Part shown: one piece after another, positions 46,525 through 60,410 of the stretch
Layout: the number at the start of each line of letters is the position of its first letter
Numbering within the stretch: position 1 is the stretch's first letter
DNA from: Lepidonotus clava
Taxonomy: Eukaryota > Annelida > Polychaeta > Phyllodocida > Polynoidae
DNA: 64,000 nt
Direction: 5' to 3'
Assembly (NCBI GenBank): GCA_936440205.1
Contig: OW387135.1
Coordinates: 36,434,792 to 36,498,791 of the forward strand
The notes under the pieces: model-generated
The model's input: only the letters and a program-made list of their open reading frames with translations
Told to the model about the DNA's origin: nothing
Database searches by the model: none
Translations under genes and position numbers: made by a program

Positions 46525-49174
46525 CCGACTCCACCCACATCCTAACACTGCTGTATTTTAAGTTCTGCTGACTTTTTTTTCACGATCATGAACTTGATGA
46601 CACTCTCATCACCCTCCCTCTTGTGCCTGTTTCTTTCGTTTCCTGTAGGGCTTATAGGAGATACCGACAGCCCAGACAAACGTCCGTGTGGTCTTCTTGC
46701 CAGATTCGAGTTTAATTTACCTCCGGAAGGAGACCAGCCAGTGCCCGATCAACACGTACATGGCAAACATGACAGCTGAATATTAAAAGTCGTGACAGGG
46801 CTGGCACATCTATAGTCAGTAGCCTCGTTACAACGTATAGCCATGCACGATTTGCTATTGAATTCGAAAAAAAGTGTATTAGTGTCATAATAGACACTAA
46901 CAACACGTCGGCTGTATTTTGCAACCTACTCTAGATTTGGGTAGGAGATTTATCTTTTAACAGCTACCCAGAAAGCACTTATGTCCTCAAGCCATCATAT
47001 CTTTATTAGACGCGACAAAATAATGCACTTAATCATACCGTTTACAGCTGTGCCTTTTGTTTAATCTAGATGTCCATGCTGATTTTAATGAGGATAAATA
47101 TTTCATGATATGAGTACTTCCTTGTGAACTGGCAAGGAAAAAAATGCAATATGATATATGCAGGCTCGTCTTCAGGAGGCCCTGTTAGCACGTCCCCGAC
47201 GTGCAAGTAACGACCTACTTAGCAGATGAATGTTTTACCTCTGATACATCATCGAGGCTTGCAAGGTTGAGACACGTGTTTACACGCGCAAAGGATTCCT
47301 TTTTTGCCCATTTATTGTGACGCCGAAGCAAAGCTGCTGAACTTACTGAGTGAGGTAACAAGGAGGTTGTTTGTACAGAAGTAGGTTGTCTTTGGAGTTC
47401 TCCTCATGCGGCATCCCTTGCCAACTCTCAAAGGGAATCAATAGGGAAGAAAAGGATGCCAGAATTTGCCCACCTCCATCTGATTTCCTTCTCTCCTGCC
47501 TCAACCACTACCTTCAAGCTCACTGCTGCTTCTTCCAATACTCTGATTTTCTCCTTCCTCACCAACCCATCACATTATCCTATCTTGTCATACGCATCCC
47601 CTCTCTCTATGCCAGCGCCCTAAATCTGTCTACTACGTCATAGAACGCTGTGCGAAACGTCATAGCAATATGTGCTGTCCCCTGGTGTTAATCAGCCGTC
47701 AACACCAGGTGCAGACAAGGATAACTTGTCACCGGCTCAGCCCCTACCCCTTCGCCTCACCAAGCCCACCCCGAAATCCACCGCCTTGGGCAATACACCT
47801 CCATGGCAGCTGGTCCACATTTAGAGCTCTGGGAAGGACATCTCTAGGACAAACGTCAGATGCACATTATATGCTGCAATAGGGAATACAGATAAAATCG
47901 GCGCTCTAGGCCGAGGACGATGGGTACTGGTCACCCAGGCACCCAGGCACCTACTCGGAGGCTGCCATGCACCGGGTGAACTTCATTACCTTTGAATGTG
48001 GTAAGGAAGCGGCACGCTTGAGGTCAATCATCATCAATACTTACCTTCACAATCAGCCCGGTTTGACAGGGAGATCTATCCACCCGCCCACGTACAGGGT
48101 GGTAAGTAAGTGGTGTTGGGGGTTGGGGGTTTGGGTGTGTATAAGGGGGTGAGAAGCTGGGTCGATATAGAAGCGGATGGATCGTTGATTTGTAGGTGGA
48201 TCGTTAAAGGATGCCGTCAAAAAAATGAAGAAACGAACACATGTTGGTATGAAAGCCAATAGAATCAAAATAAGGGTGCCTGTGGGTATACATGTTAGGC
48301 TTATAGCATGGAATGAGGTATGGGTATAGAACAGTTGATTTATCATACGCATTGCTTAACTCTTGGAGAACATAATTGCACAGAGGGGAGTTATGAGGAT
48401 ATTAGGTTTACCGTCGTCTGGTCCTATAATCCTATGTTTGATTACAAAGTCCATGGACCGATCCCGAAGTTGAAGAAACCAACAAAGTACGAGTCTACCC
48501 TGGTCACAACTATGCCGTCTATTTGTCACATCCAGCACCCCCTCCCCGACCCTCGGTTCCCATATAATTCCATTACAACGTCGGCCTCCCCAGCCTGTTG
48601 TTTGTGTCCTGAATACAGGGGGCAGTCTCAACCAATCGGCGTGTCTGCCCATATCACGTGACCCCGCCTAGCAGGCCCTACATTGAGTGTGGCGGAGGTT
48701 GGGGGAGGATGGATCTTATCCATAAGTTATGGCACAGGCCGCGAGTTCACGTGTTTAGTGCTTTTCCAGGATGGAGAATATCTCAGAGTGGCTGTCGGTC
48801 GGGGCACTCCGTAGGTCTGAAAGGGCCCCAGCCAATTCAGAGAAGGTTCTGTCTGGAGAAAAAATTCACTAGAAAGGCTCCTCCAAGTGTGTAGGAGACG
48901 CCGACCGGAAAGAAAGAAACCCAAAATGAAACAATGTCGTGCAGGCCACTTAACCCATGCGGATCAATCGACTAAGGTTCTGGTGGTCAACGTCTAATGC
49001 CCCTAGAGCAATGGTCTCTTTTTTTCGAGTAGTTTAGAAAGGAGGTCCATTTTTCTACGCTGAAGGACTCTGGTTTTTCACCGACTAGGAAGGCTTGCCT
49101 GCTGTTGTGTCTTTACGCTCGCCCGTAGGCGCACGCTGCCTTCTCTGTGCATATATACTTTGCCCTGCGAGGCG

Positions 49175-49340
49175 GAAGATCTAATTAAATCAGACCACTG
49201 CCAACTGAATTTGCCGCATCACCCTGCCAACTTTGCATGATCTCCCTTGCGCCCGCCGAGGCCATTACTATCATAATGCAATCACGTACAAACAAGAGAT
49301 ACTGATCATTTAATTAAATCACACACAAACTCAGGCCGAG
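49175..49340. promoter_or_regulatory. Candidate enhancer with paired homeodomain motifs
   Basis: TAATTAAATCA occurs twice in the same orientation, at 49182 and 49311, 129 bases apart. Between them lie GCATGATC, ATTACTATCATAATGCAATC and CGTACAAACAAGAG (Fox-like). The block is non-repetitive and lacks a coding frame. Confidence 0.3.
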
Positions 49341-52300
49341 TGATATTGAGTTCCTGGCTTCCTCTCCGAATTCCATCTTCCTTGTACCAAAAGAATCTTG
49401 CTTTTTAGCCAGGCCAAGGCGGCTCGATACAGATTACGGTCGACGTAATAAGTGTGGGAAACCTGGGAAGGCTTCGTCTTACACAAGAGGAGCGTAGGAT
49501 AACGCCAAAGTTATATTCAAGATTGCAGTATGAAACCCTGCAACTTGCCTTTGTATAGAGGCATTAAAGCTTAACACGCAATTCCGTAATCGATGGTAAT
49601 ATAGTTTTAAATAGAATTATCCTATAAAAACAGTGAAACCATTTAGTCCTGTGTATACTCTAAGGTTTCATTTTCTCCCTCTTTTATCTCCTCTTTTTGG
49701 CTAGAATTTGTCTTTATTTTACTGAAACAGAATTACATGTATCAACATGATAAACACCATTTATTTTCTCATGGCAATAGCCGTAGGCATACACCTATAA
49801 TTATTGAATTTCCATTAAACGCGATTGCAATTGGTGATTTCCTGCATTCCTCTGGTGATAGGGAGTGGCGGTAATTTAGAGACGAAACAATAGCGGGTCG
49901 TCGCTGAGCCGGCTTCCTGAGTAGCCGGCAGGGCCTGACGCCCCTATCGGGTTATAGATGAGACATCGTTTCACACTCAGTTCGGGCACAGTACTACATT
50001 TATCCATCACGGCGTGGCCCTCCGCGACCCAAAGTAGTACCCCGATCGGCAGGACTAAGAAGGTGGTGTGTGATTCCATACATCAGTGTAGGAGGTGGGG
50101 AGGCTCGGGTAGACGGGTGGGTGTGACGTGTTTGTTTGACCAGGCTGAGGTGGTGGTGTGGGCCGTGTACGTCCTGCCCACCACCCATACTTACAAGGTG
50201 CCATCCGCCCCACTTACCGGCCCCCAGATGGCGGGGGGAGCCCTGCAACATGCCCCCCACGACGCCCTAATGAGGGCCCCCGGTGAACAGCGCCGCCCCT
50301 CGTTACCCGCCGCCGCCTGTGTCTACAAGCAGAGCCGCGGTTAGAAGGCAGTTCAAACACAACCTGCCCGCTCTGCCCACACCTCTCGCCATGCGCGGCC
50401 CACCTTTAAGAAACGCCAGTTATTCGCCCCCTTTTCCGCTCTTCCTTAGCCTGCTGCTGATGAATGTTAAACACGCGACCTGGCTAGTATAGACTCATGG
50501 AGCCCTAATCGGTTTATCTCCGGCAGCCCGCCCGTCTCCCAAGGCTCCGGCCTGGGCCCCCGTACTTTGGCCCGTCTTCTTTGCATTCAACCCAGTTCCG
50601 TTGTTAACAAATTCATCTGGGGGGCGGGATGTCATTTTTCGTCTATCACTCACACGGGGACGGCGACACGGGTGGGGGCTTGGGCCACATCAAATAAGCC
50701 TTTCAACCCCGGGAGTCAGCTCCGTCGGCCGTGGCCCCGGGGGCTTGCTGAAAAATTAGATACCCGACCTTGACAATTATCGTTATTCTGATCGGCCTAA
50801 TGTCGGACAGATCAATAGAAGGGGGGATAAGCAATGCTGGCATGAATGTGAATGGTGGCTGGGCGTAGGGGGCGCTAGGGCACCGCTGAATACAAACTAA
50901 CCCGGCTTGTAGGGGTTATAGCGTCAAGGTCCCCGCGCCTACAAGATCTAATAGGCTGGGCGGCGGGTAGGGGGCATGCTGGGGGGCGGGCTGGGGGTGT
51001 GGCCAAGGTGTAGGTATAGGCATATAGGTAGCAGGGGAGTATACGGAGAGAGATAGCCGAGCTTGTCTATCTGCTCCATAGATGTGAGTGTAGAACAGAT
51101 ATGCAGACAAAGAGCAGTGGGGTTTGGCCAACAGAGACAATACTATATCCCCCTTCTAGCAAAGGCCCATATGGGTTGAAGCCACACGGACAACTCCACT
51201 GATCCTGGTACACTGTGGTCAAAGGCTGTCGCTGAGCCTGGCTTAAAGGGACATTTCCATATGCTACTTACAGCCACTCGAGCACTCCGGCTGGCAGACC
51301 AGTCACAGCGGTGTGATCTACGTCCTCAGTATACAGATTATAGATGTTTCGACTTCCTTTACGGATCTACTGCCCGAGTCAGTGTCATAGAATGGTCATA
51401 GAATAAATATAGCTGCAGTACACCAAGTGTACACAATGTCTGGCCAAAAAAAACGTCCTCTGTGAAATTTAAAATGTGCATGTAGCATTACTTTCATCAG
51501 ATTTTACTCCTGAACGTTACTGTTTGGTATTGTGAAATAAATGTGTGTTACAGAAACTGCCGTTGTGTTCTTTCGTCATTTTTTCTGTATCTCGTGACAT
51601 TAATTTGAGCCAGTTCATGCAGTAATTCCTTTTAAAATCACTTTAACTTGGTAGGATTTAAACATCATTTAATTGCCTTCTAATTTTAACGGTACCTAAT
51701 TGAGTTAAATTGGACGCGGAAAAGCTGAAAGTGATTGAAATGCAATATGCATTTTCAACCAGCTCACAGAATTGAAGGTGACACTCATTGACAACTTCAA
51801 CATTATTTGTCCAGATGCACGAATGGAAAGACGGCGAAATCCTTCTTTTATGAGATTCACACGGAGACTCGCTGCCTTTTTAACCCTATGATTATTTTCC
51901 AACCCGGCCTATCTGCCTGCCCGGCCACTACAGCCAGACAGGCAATGGGCACGGCAGTCCGCGGCCGAGAGGACATGGAATTGGCCGAGTTTTTCTCCAG
52001 GTCCACCAGCAGCTATTACCTAGCACCTGCACTGTCAGGTATGAGATTACTGCTGGAAAGGTCAGGCCCGGCCTGCCCGTTCTAATTACACCTGGAGTGA
52101 AGCGCCGGTCGGGCCGGAGGCGTGTGTCGGGCGTCGGGAGGTGTCGGACGTCGGGCGGGTAAAGGGCCCGCACTGTCAGCCGCCCACCGCCCCACGCCAG
52201 TCACCCACAGCCACCAGAACCCCGCCCGGCCTCCTGAAGCTAAAGTGCAGGATTTCAATTTGGGAATCATCAGTGGATGAGCTTCCGATAAAAAATTCAT

Positions 52301-55300
52301 GGGTTCTGGGGCGCTGTATGGGGTGGGCCCTGGTGAGGTGAGGGGACGCCCAGCAATCGGCAGTGGAGGGGTAGGGTGGGCCCGTGTCAAAAGAAAGTCG
52401 AGGAGATCTGATGATTACACGCCACTGCAATTAATTAAACTCAGAAGGAGCAGCAACACTTTCAGCATAGGCTGCCAATAGAGTGAGCTGCTCCTGCCGA
52501 CAGACGCTGTGGCCTATGAGTGAGCAGATCAGCCAGGCTCCCCTTCCCCTCAATACACTCTCCAGCCTGGAGAATGCAATAAAAAGCAGCCTGCCTGTCC
52601 AAGTAAAGTAAATATTACCCTCTTACTGCATATGAAAGGCGGAAAATGTCTCTTCGTGATATTGATTGCAATAGCTCATTTTCATATAAAACAGACTCTA
52701 GTGGACCCCTTATGACTTGAAGAACTTCCTGGAGGGTCTATAGGAGCTATACAAAATTGGCCAGGACAATGTCATTACGCTCCACTCCATCGCAGACTGA
52801 TCCTTTTTGTCCATACAGAAATGAAACCGGAGGGCCTTACTTCATAATGAAAATTAAAATTGATCCAGCAACTGATTTTTTAATCCTGAATTGCCTTCCG
52901 CTCCATAAGACTTTATCGCAGCATTCTATCATACTCTCTTAGGCATTGCATATTGTTATTTTTAATACTCTCATAAGGTCATTTATAACTTGGTAAGCGA
53001 GCCCTAGTAAAATACTTTCAATCTGCTTCCCAACGGTTGGATCCCAGCTTGAACTGTGCGACATAAAAGAGCTTTTTGAAACCGTATGGGACAGAACTAA
53101 GGCCTTTTCACTAGTACATATTTCGATATGGTCGATATTCTCAAAAACATTTGGCCTGTATTGCCGTTTCAGAACAATATCTATTTGCTAACCTCTATGC
53201 TCATTGACCTCAGAAAAGGTGGTGGGAGTTTGGGAGTGTGAGAGTGGGGTTAAAAGATTCAAACTCAATTTAAAAAATAACCCTCCATTGTACTTTACAG
53301 AAATAACTCCACCTCCTTCATAGAAAAAAAGACAACCTTAGAAAATCTGGCTCTGTGTTTTGGGTGCAGATTGAGGTATGGGACCAAGAGGCGTTTATTG
53401 GTCTATTAGACTCTGGTGTCCACTATCAAACCCAAGTAGGCAACCAGCCCCTTCCATGTTAAAGGAAAGACCTGGCATGGAGGAGTAGGGCAAATTGGTC
53501 CTTGCTGTAGTATTGGACTTTATAGGCGCGCTGAGGAAAATACGCCCTTATCAGTGAATAAGGCGCGAAGGCTTGTCAAAATCCTAATGGGGAAGTCGGC
53601 TAGGCGCAGACTGGGAGAGGGGAGATAGGAGGCCGTCAGGAGAAGGAGGAACATTGTCCTGACAGGAGAGGTAGAGGCAGGAAAGGCGGTATGTCCTTCA
53701 TGGCCAATACAACAGCCCCTACCCTAATCCCAGCAACCTAGGCCTTGCTAAACCACGCCAATGACCTATATGTCGCATGGCCTGTAGATATGTTTCATTT
53801 TTGATATATTTACATCAGACAAGAATAGATACCACTTTAAGAGCATCTTTTTATATATGCATATATATATATATTTGCATTATATATAACTATATAGTTA
53901 AATTATATATACAAAAGAATAATATATGTATAAGACGCAATACAAACAGACATGAATTGAGTTGGAGGAATCAACCCTTCTCAGCCTTCTGATCTACCAA
54001 GACAAGGCTTTCCAATGGGGGAGAAAAACTCCTCCTGCTGTGGCAGAGATAGGTGGATCCGGAAGATCTAATTGAAGCGATTCGAATGATGGTGACGTTA
54101 TCGGAGCGCCTGGGGACCGCGGTGGGTCGCTCCGTCGAGCGTTTCCGGTTCCGCTGACCTCTCCGGGCGGGCGAGGTCAGCACCGACGGCGGCCAAGATC
54201 AAACCCAGCGCTGCCGCGCATTAGTCATAATTGACTACCTCTAATTTAGTTCTTGATCCATCAAAAATAGGCGAAGCCCGTGGCGGCGGATACCCGGCTG
54301 GAAAAGAGGCAGAGCGCTGGGGCATATCAGTTGAGATTAGATGGCCAATGCGCATTGACATACTTGGACATCTAGGTTCCGCTGGGTGGGCTCATTTTTG
54401 TGTGTGTGATCACATAATGGCTTCCGTCCTCGCCAGCTGCAGGCTTCTACTGATTGAAGCCTTACTCCGAGCCTACCCCTCCAGCACCACCCTCCACGTC
54501 GCGATAATCAGAAGAAGGCCACGGCTGCCCTGAACACTCTGAAAGATGGGGAAGGCAGTGGTTGTGACACGGCTGGGTGAACAGTAATTGCCAGATTTCC
54601 TGGCTAATGTTGCCTAGAAATTCTAGGAGAAGCCACACAAGGGCGAGCCGTCAGCAGCGACATAGCAGGCACGCCTATCGGACGCCGCCGGTGACAGCAG
54701 GCCGCATACAGATAAAGCCCAGGGGCGGCAAAATGGGGGTTGACTGATTCAAGGGGGATCTTTCATCTTTTCTTTTCCATTTGAAGTCTACGTATATAGG
54801 ACAATAGCATTGCCATAATTCATTTGTCAATAATGACCAGGGAGGTATGGTAGTTCAAAATGTATACCAGAAGTAGCGAGTGAATGCAAAAATAATTCGG
54901 TCTCGTCTCAGTTTTCTTCTAATTTCAAGATTCAATGCATAACAAAGATTTACTGAAAATGAAATGTGTAGCTTGTGCAACTTGTGAAACAGCCTTACCA
55001 TTAACAGTTGGCGACATGAGAGACTGGCTGTATAGATCTTACCCTGTCTACGTGGCCGGTCCTTCTTGGACCCAGCTGCAGCATACCCAGCATTGGTGTG
55101 ACAAGCCGAAGCCAGAGACGGAACGTCTTTTGAGTCATCTCCATTTGCTCGGCTTATTCTACGCAACTATCCATCAGAGCCCCTGGTGGAGCAGCTCGGA
55201 CCAGCTGCGAGCCGCTCTCCCGGTGCCCGCCAGTACCCCTCCGACCAGCGCCATTTATCACACCCCTTGTATTATACTTTGCCGGCCGAGATGCCCCGCG

Positions 55301-58300
55301 CCAGCCAATGCCAAAGAAATCCAGGTCGTGTGATCGATACGGCTGTTGTTTTCTACCCTCCTCTCCCCCCAAATTGTATTCAAATCCCATTGAACCTATA
55401 GCTTTCCCCGTGTCCTCCCGCACGGCGCCTCCCGCCACAAATCTCAGGGCCGGCCGCAGCTTATCGATCGGCCGCTGATCCTCCAGTGTCCCCATCTAAG
55501 ACACCCCGGCCCCTCCTCTAGGTGGTCGCCCAGCTATATACTCCAGGAGGTGCCTTGTGGACCTTCCGACAGGCCTTATTCTACCCCTACTTGTGGGGCA
55601 CTGCTCTATACCAAATGCCAAGCGCACTGTAACACATCCTTTCCTGCTTTTGCATAAATCATAATCACGGAAACATCATTTTTTAATATTTTGTTAAGCT
55701 TTTATATATTTTTGTTAATATTTCCCTTAATGCTCGGTTCAATGATTTATAGCCAGTAGGCCTAAGCTTAGAACTTTTTGAACGACTATACGCTCTAAAT
55801 GTATGCAGGTTGCAGGTATGTGTATTATGTATAATTAATGCTGTTAGAACGGTAGCACATACATTTTTAAGCGATGTAGACTTAAACAATAGAAGTTACG
55901 TTATTGACTAAGAATTTTAAACAAAGGCAATTTTCAATACAGGCTGCTCGGTATTGTAATCAGAGTTCGAATACCCACTCCCCTTGCTACTTTTCCAATA
56001 TGATAATTTGGTTCTTACTCTTGAAACAAGCTGGAGGCAGTCAAGCCCATCGTGATCTAATCACAATCGAAAATGACTAATTTCACTCTAATCTAATCAA
56101 TGAAGTTTGATCTATGTCTGACCTAAATAAGTCCCACTCTATCTTCCTGGGCTACTAGGCACAGTTCCTTACCTCAAACCTTCCTCCAAAAACATGCACT
56201 TCCTCAAAACCTCAGCAGGAACCAACTGAACCATGTGATGTGTTTACAAACATCAAAGTTTTGAGACCATATTGCTTTAGTATTAAGGATAGATCTAAGT
56301 GGTATCCTAAACAAGTGACCTGTCGAAGAAGGAGACATTTTTGAGATAGAGAAAAAAAGAAAAAATCATAATGAAGATTTTTAAAATGCAGAGGAAGGCA
56401 TGTAGCGAACCATTCCGAGGAAGAAAAGGAACTGAATAGAGGGAAAGAACCCTTAAAATATTTGATCACGCAATGGGTACACCCTTTAAGTCTCCCCAGC
56501 CGACCCATAGGTGCATGCTATTGGTTATAGACTATGGTCATGAATTACACACAACTTGGCATCAACAATTTATATCACAAAAGGTTGCAATTTTAACTGA
56601 AGTAACATAGGTGGCATACATTTACAATATCAAATCAGAGCTCCTGTGGCAGGCCAAGAGTTGACAAAAGCTACGCCCTGCATCGATTGGGTTGCAGTAA
56701 ATATGATTTTGAGAGAGGCTCAGTGAACGTACACACTAATTAAATCTGTATCGATGGATAAGTATCGATCCAATTATTGGAAAGTGGGGTAAAAACACGC
56801 TTAGCTCGAACTCGTTAAAATCTCACCTTATCAGTTGAATTAACACGTTTTTGTTCCAGCGGAGATTAACCTTAATTTCTTACGTTGTGAGAGACGAAAT
56901 TGCTCAATTGCTTAGGCGCCCGTTATGAATGGTGTGTAAGCAGTAGAGTGTTTAACAGCGTACTCCGGGGAGACACACACATAGACACACGCGGGAAGGC
57001 ACGCGCGCACATGGGCGTGTAAATTCATCACGTCAAAGGTTGTTCAATACGAAGCGAAAACTGTGGGTAAAAGGCAGTGGCGTGCCTCATTGGCCACATT
57101 AGAGGTAATGGCAAGGGCGTGTGCGATCGCCCCACCGAGGGAAATGTCACGCAGAGTTTGCAGCAATAAAATAAGAGAGGGCCCCCCTCGGCCGTTCACT
57201 GTCTAGGTGGCTGTGTGCGCTGGAGACAGCTGGGCGCGGACTGGGGCTGCCTGTATTAGCCTGCCATGTTTGTCACACTGTCTCCTTCCCTAACTCTCCA
57301 CCCATCTGTCACTGCTCATACCCTTCTATTTTGGGGGCCAACTCACGCCGCCTTTATCCTCACGTCGCCTCGTCGCTCTTTTCTCTCTGGCTTGCCATGT
57401 TTCTGTTGAGTCAAGATCCCATCTGTAATAACCTAAAGGATTCCAAAGATTTCCAAGCTTCTTAGGCTTTAAGGAGACAACAATATATATAGATTTAAAG
57501 CGACTGATATTGATCCAAGTATATATAAACTGCCTGACTGCATGTTGCTGTAGGGATGTCTGTTCATCGGCTTGTTCATCTTTTCATCTGTTCGGCCGTC
57601 TAGGCTAGTCCCTTCTGTTTATCCACCCCCTCTCTTTCTCGTCCTTTCTGGCCTGGAGGCGGCGGGTCTGAGAACTCCCATGGAGGCCACTCCTGTGGGA
57701 GATGATTAGGCCATTTATTCCAGGGTAGGACCCCGGCCCGCGCTGCCATGTTGCTTCCAATTTTGCGTACATTATACAGCAAAATCGATAAACTGAATAA
57801 ATTGACATTTCAATAAATGATATCCGACTGCGGCAATGCCGTGACTAGTTAGTCGGGCTGTCGCTCGGCCTACCCTAATTGAACGCTAGTAACTGTAATA
57901 TCCCGGCAATTTTAGCGATTTAACCTGCCTGTAATGATGTTTCCCCCAGCGTTTTAGGGGGGACCGGGGAGGTTGGGGACGCTGAATGCCGGGTTGAGGC
58001 AACGAGAGCCAGAGCATTGGTTTGTTTGTTATCACATCCATAGGACGACTGTGACTAGTCGGCGCTTTTTGGCAGGAAAGAGGGGGGTTGGGGGGTTGGG
58101 GGCTGTCTCCCTGAGCAATTGCCGGAAGCATTATTGGAACCCATACAATCTCAGCCACGGCTCTGGGTGAAACAATTTGTCATCTGCCACCAGCGTCAGG
58201 CGACTTCCACAATGATGGAGCATTGAACACAAAATGATTCCATCCCAAAGTTTAATCAAATTTACAACCCAAATCTCTTGCAGAATCTCCGGATGAAACA

Positions 58301-58379
58301 TCCGACCGAGTCCCACTAAAGAACTCATTTGCCGGTAAATTTAAGGAAAATGCCAGAAGTTGACGGTGAGACAGTTCAG
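49341..58379. other. Gene-free stretch with GC-rich islands
   Basis: GC-rich islands at about 49880-50350, 50510-50760, 51930-52230 and 55190-55510 give overlapping compositional frames. An AT-rich, (TA)-like patch lies at about 53830-53935. A possible signal-peptide frame on the minus strand (49995-50079) is listed separately. No gene recognised with confidence. Confidence 0.5.
49995..50079 (-). CDS. Weak candidate for the receptor's signal-peptide exon
   Basis: The minus-strand frame starts MESHTTFLVLPIGVLLWVAE and continues GHAVMDKC, a plausible signal peptide with a hydrophobic core and an A-x-A-like end. Two possible donors (GTAGTA after 49998, GTACTG after 49995) give the phase-1 end needed to join receptor exon 2, for example into NTIAMSDEKR. 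The donors are not consensus and the intron would be 33 kb. This could easily be chance in a GC-rich island. Confidence 0.15.
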
Positions 58380-58690
58380 TTATTACCCCAGCTCCCTGGC
58401 GTGCATATATAAGATAACCCATAGCGAGTTGGGGGAGAGGAACACGTGTCTCCCGCTCAGCAGCTTCGTTTGGCGGCCGCTAGGCGTCATCTGAATACTT
58501 CACGCAGATTCTCGTCGGTCGAACGAGAACTGATTGGCGCACTCGTGGAGTGAATCAGTAGTAAAGAAGACGGCCGAGAGGGGCGCTTCATCCCAGCAGT
58601 GGGCACGGCCAACGAGTAATGAGCGGCACCAGGGCTAAGTTCTCACCGTTTGACCTAATCAATTGGTCTTTACACACGCCGAGAAAGGTA
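58380..58690 (+). promoter_or_regulatory. TATA-type promoter candidate with possible first exon
   Basis: TATATAAG at 58406-58413 is followed after about 30 bases by non-repetitive, CpG-containing sequence that ends at AAG|GTAATC (58687/58688), a reasonable donor. An ACACGTGT E-box lies at about 58451. A short inverted repeat TTCTCGT-CGGTCGA-ACGAGAA lies at 58509-58529. Together these suggest the start of a plus-strand transcript leaving the window or a noncoding RNA, but no coding frame supports it. Confidence 0.25.
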
Positions 58691-60373
58691 ATCTACGCCT
58701 ACCAATTGCCTTCATGTCGTTTCCAGAAGTAAGTTCCCCACTCGACTGGATTCTTCATATGGATGACGGCCTTCCAGACGTGGGGCATCTGGCTACGATT
58801 GCAGTGATTCATATTAAGGAATCAGCCGTGGATGAGCTTTATGGGGTGAAAACCAGGGGTACTAGACTAGAGCATAGCTCCAGACTTCTGTTAAATCTAT
58901 ATGTTGGTTTTGAATTAAATTGTGCGTAAGGAATGTGATTATGAAAATTCATGTGTCTTTTTGGGAGATCCCTGCAGAGTGCTATGTACTTTAGGTGTAA
59001 TTTGGTTGTTTTGGTCGATGAAGGACACGCCTGGGGTTGAAACAACCAACTGAGGAGAAAAGGGCACCCAAAAAGATATTGTTTCTCTGGGACACTAAGA
59101 AATTTGGGCAAGTGGTTATAAAAAATACAGGAAAACCTGGACCAAAACCCAGACCACTTGGTTTTGGGAGGCATAGCCCGGAGGAGCCTTTGTCGGATGA
59201 ACTGAGATTAGGAATTTGAACAAATAGTTTTATCGGGGATTACAAATTAAAGGGAAATCAGGACAAATGACGCGTTGGACGTGCATTGATGAATCTCTGT
59301 GTTCTGACAGAAAAGGGGACACAGGATGGGAGGACGTCGCCCAAGAAAGGCTCTCATATCCTAATGCTCCTGTCCCTCCAGAGATAAATGAAATAAAACC
59401 ACGCCAACATGGAAGAAAAAGAGCTGTTACAGGAAGGGCCAACGCGGCATTGTTTCTGCTGGGGATAAAATTCCTGGTACTTTAAGTTGAACTCGATCCT
59501 TCAACGATTTTCGGTTTCGCATTGGGGTGGAGCGAGGCGGGTCAAATACAGGAAGTGCCGCCAGGAAATGGTGTGTCGAGATGATAGGGTGTGTAAAAGG
59601 GATTGTGTATTTCCACAACTTAAGAGTCAAAAGGAGATTTATCTGTTGTCATCTTTTTCTGTTTCAAGAAATTTCACATTAACCCTCTCAGTTCCTGCTG
59701 ACTGTTTCACAATACTTTACACTTCATACTTATCATGTGACTTTTTATTAGCTTCGTTTCGAATTACGAGGAATAAATACAGTTTATTTACATTCTGTCT
59801 ACTGGTGTGTGAGTTGATAAAATGCAATGCGCTCTTATTGATAAACCAATAATGATGTATTTTGCCCGTCCTCCTAAATAAAAAAGGTACATTCTGTGCT
59901 GCTAGAGTTAGTGTCCTCTCTGGTTTTGAAAACTTAAACTAGGTCAAAAGCTTGAATCTTATAACTAAAAGCTCTAAATCCATCCCAATCTGAATCCAAT
60001 TCCTACAGGATTTATATTTGTAAATCATCAACATTAAAGTCGTTCGTTGAAGTAGAAATACTGCGTTGTCGTCCATGTATATAATTCAATATTCAAAACG
60101 TGGGTTCACCCATTAAGGTAGTCCAAAGCTGTGCCGTGTAATAACCTCAGGAGGAGTAGGCCATTGGGCTGGGCAGCTGTTTAGTAGTCGGTGAGCAGCA
60201 AGTGGCCAGTGTTAGCCTTATGTATCATGTAATGTGCGTACAGCAGGCCCCGTCCCCAAATGACGAGAGAAGCGGACTCGGATTGGGCCCGTCATAAAAG
60301 GCCCATCTCCGACGACCGGCCGAGGCGTCGGGGGGCGGGCCGTGATTACGGTGATTTACTGCCCCAGGCCCGG

Positions 60374-60410
60374 CCCAGGAGGACCCCAGGAGGAGCCCAG
60401 GAGGAGCAGG
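60374..60410. repeat. Minisatellite of 12-base CCCAGGAGGA-like units
   Basis: Three units (CCCAGGAGGACC, CCAGGAGGAGCC, CAGGAGGAGCAG) head to tail. Confidence 0.75.

Larger units (their letters stand above)
42481..49170. other. Gene-free stretch, mostly AT-rich
   Basis: Contains an exact 23-base tandem duplication (42662-42711), an (AT)n microsatellite (44028-44067), an isolated splice-like exon signature on the minus strand (44437-44474), a CRE TGACGTCA (46517-46524) and mixed blocks near 45640-45850 and 47930-48700. No gene recognised. Confidence 0.5.

Noticed and set aside
46588-46779. Plus-strand frame with a hydrophobic N-terminus
   Set aside because: Short, no splice or domain evidence, and on the wrong strand to be the receptor's first exon.
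49958-50344. Plus-strand open frame of 128 codons in a GC-rich island
   Set aside because: It overlaps open frames on the minus strand, is rich in P, A and R, and shows no domain.
53830-53935. TA-rich patch resembling a microsatellite
   Set aside because: Interrupted and irregular, so described only as AT-rich sequence.
54935-55333. Plus-strand open frame of 132 codons
   Set aside because: No recognisable domain. Opposite-strand frames are also open and the region turns GC-rich halfway.
55921-55990. GTTCGAATACC word resembling a tRNA T-arm
   Set aside because: No matching acceptor stem, A box or anticodon arm could be arranged around it.
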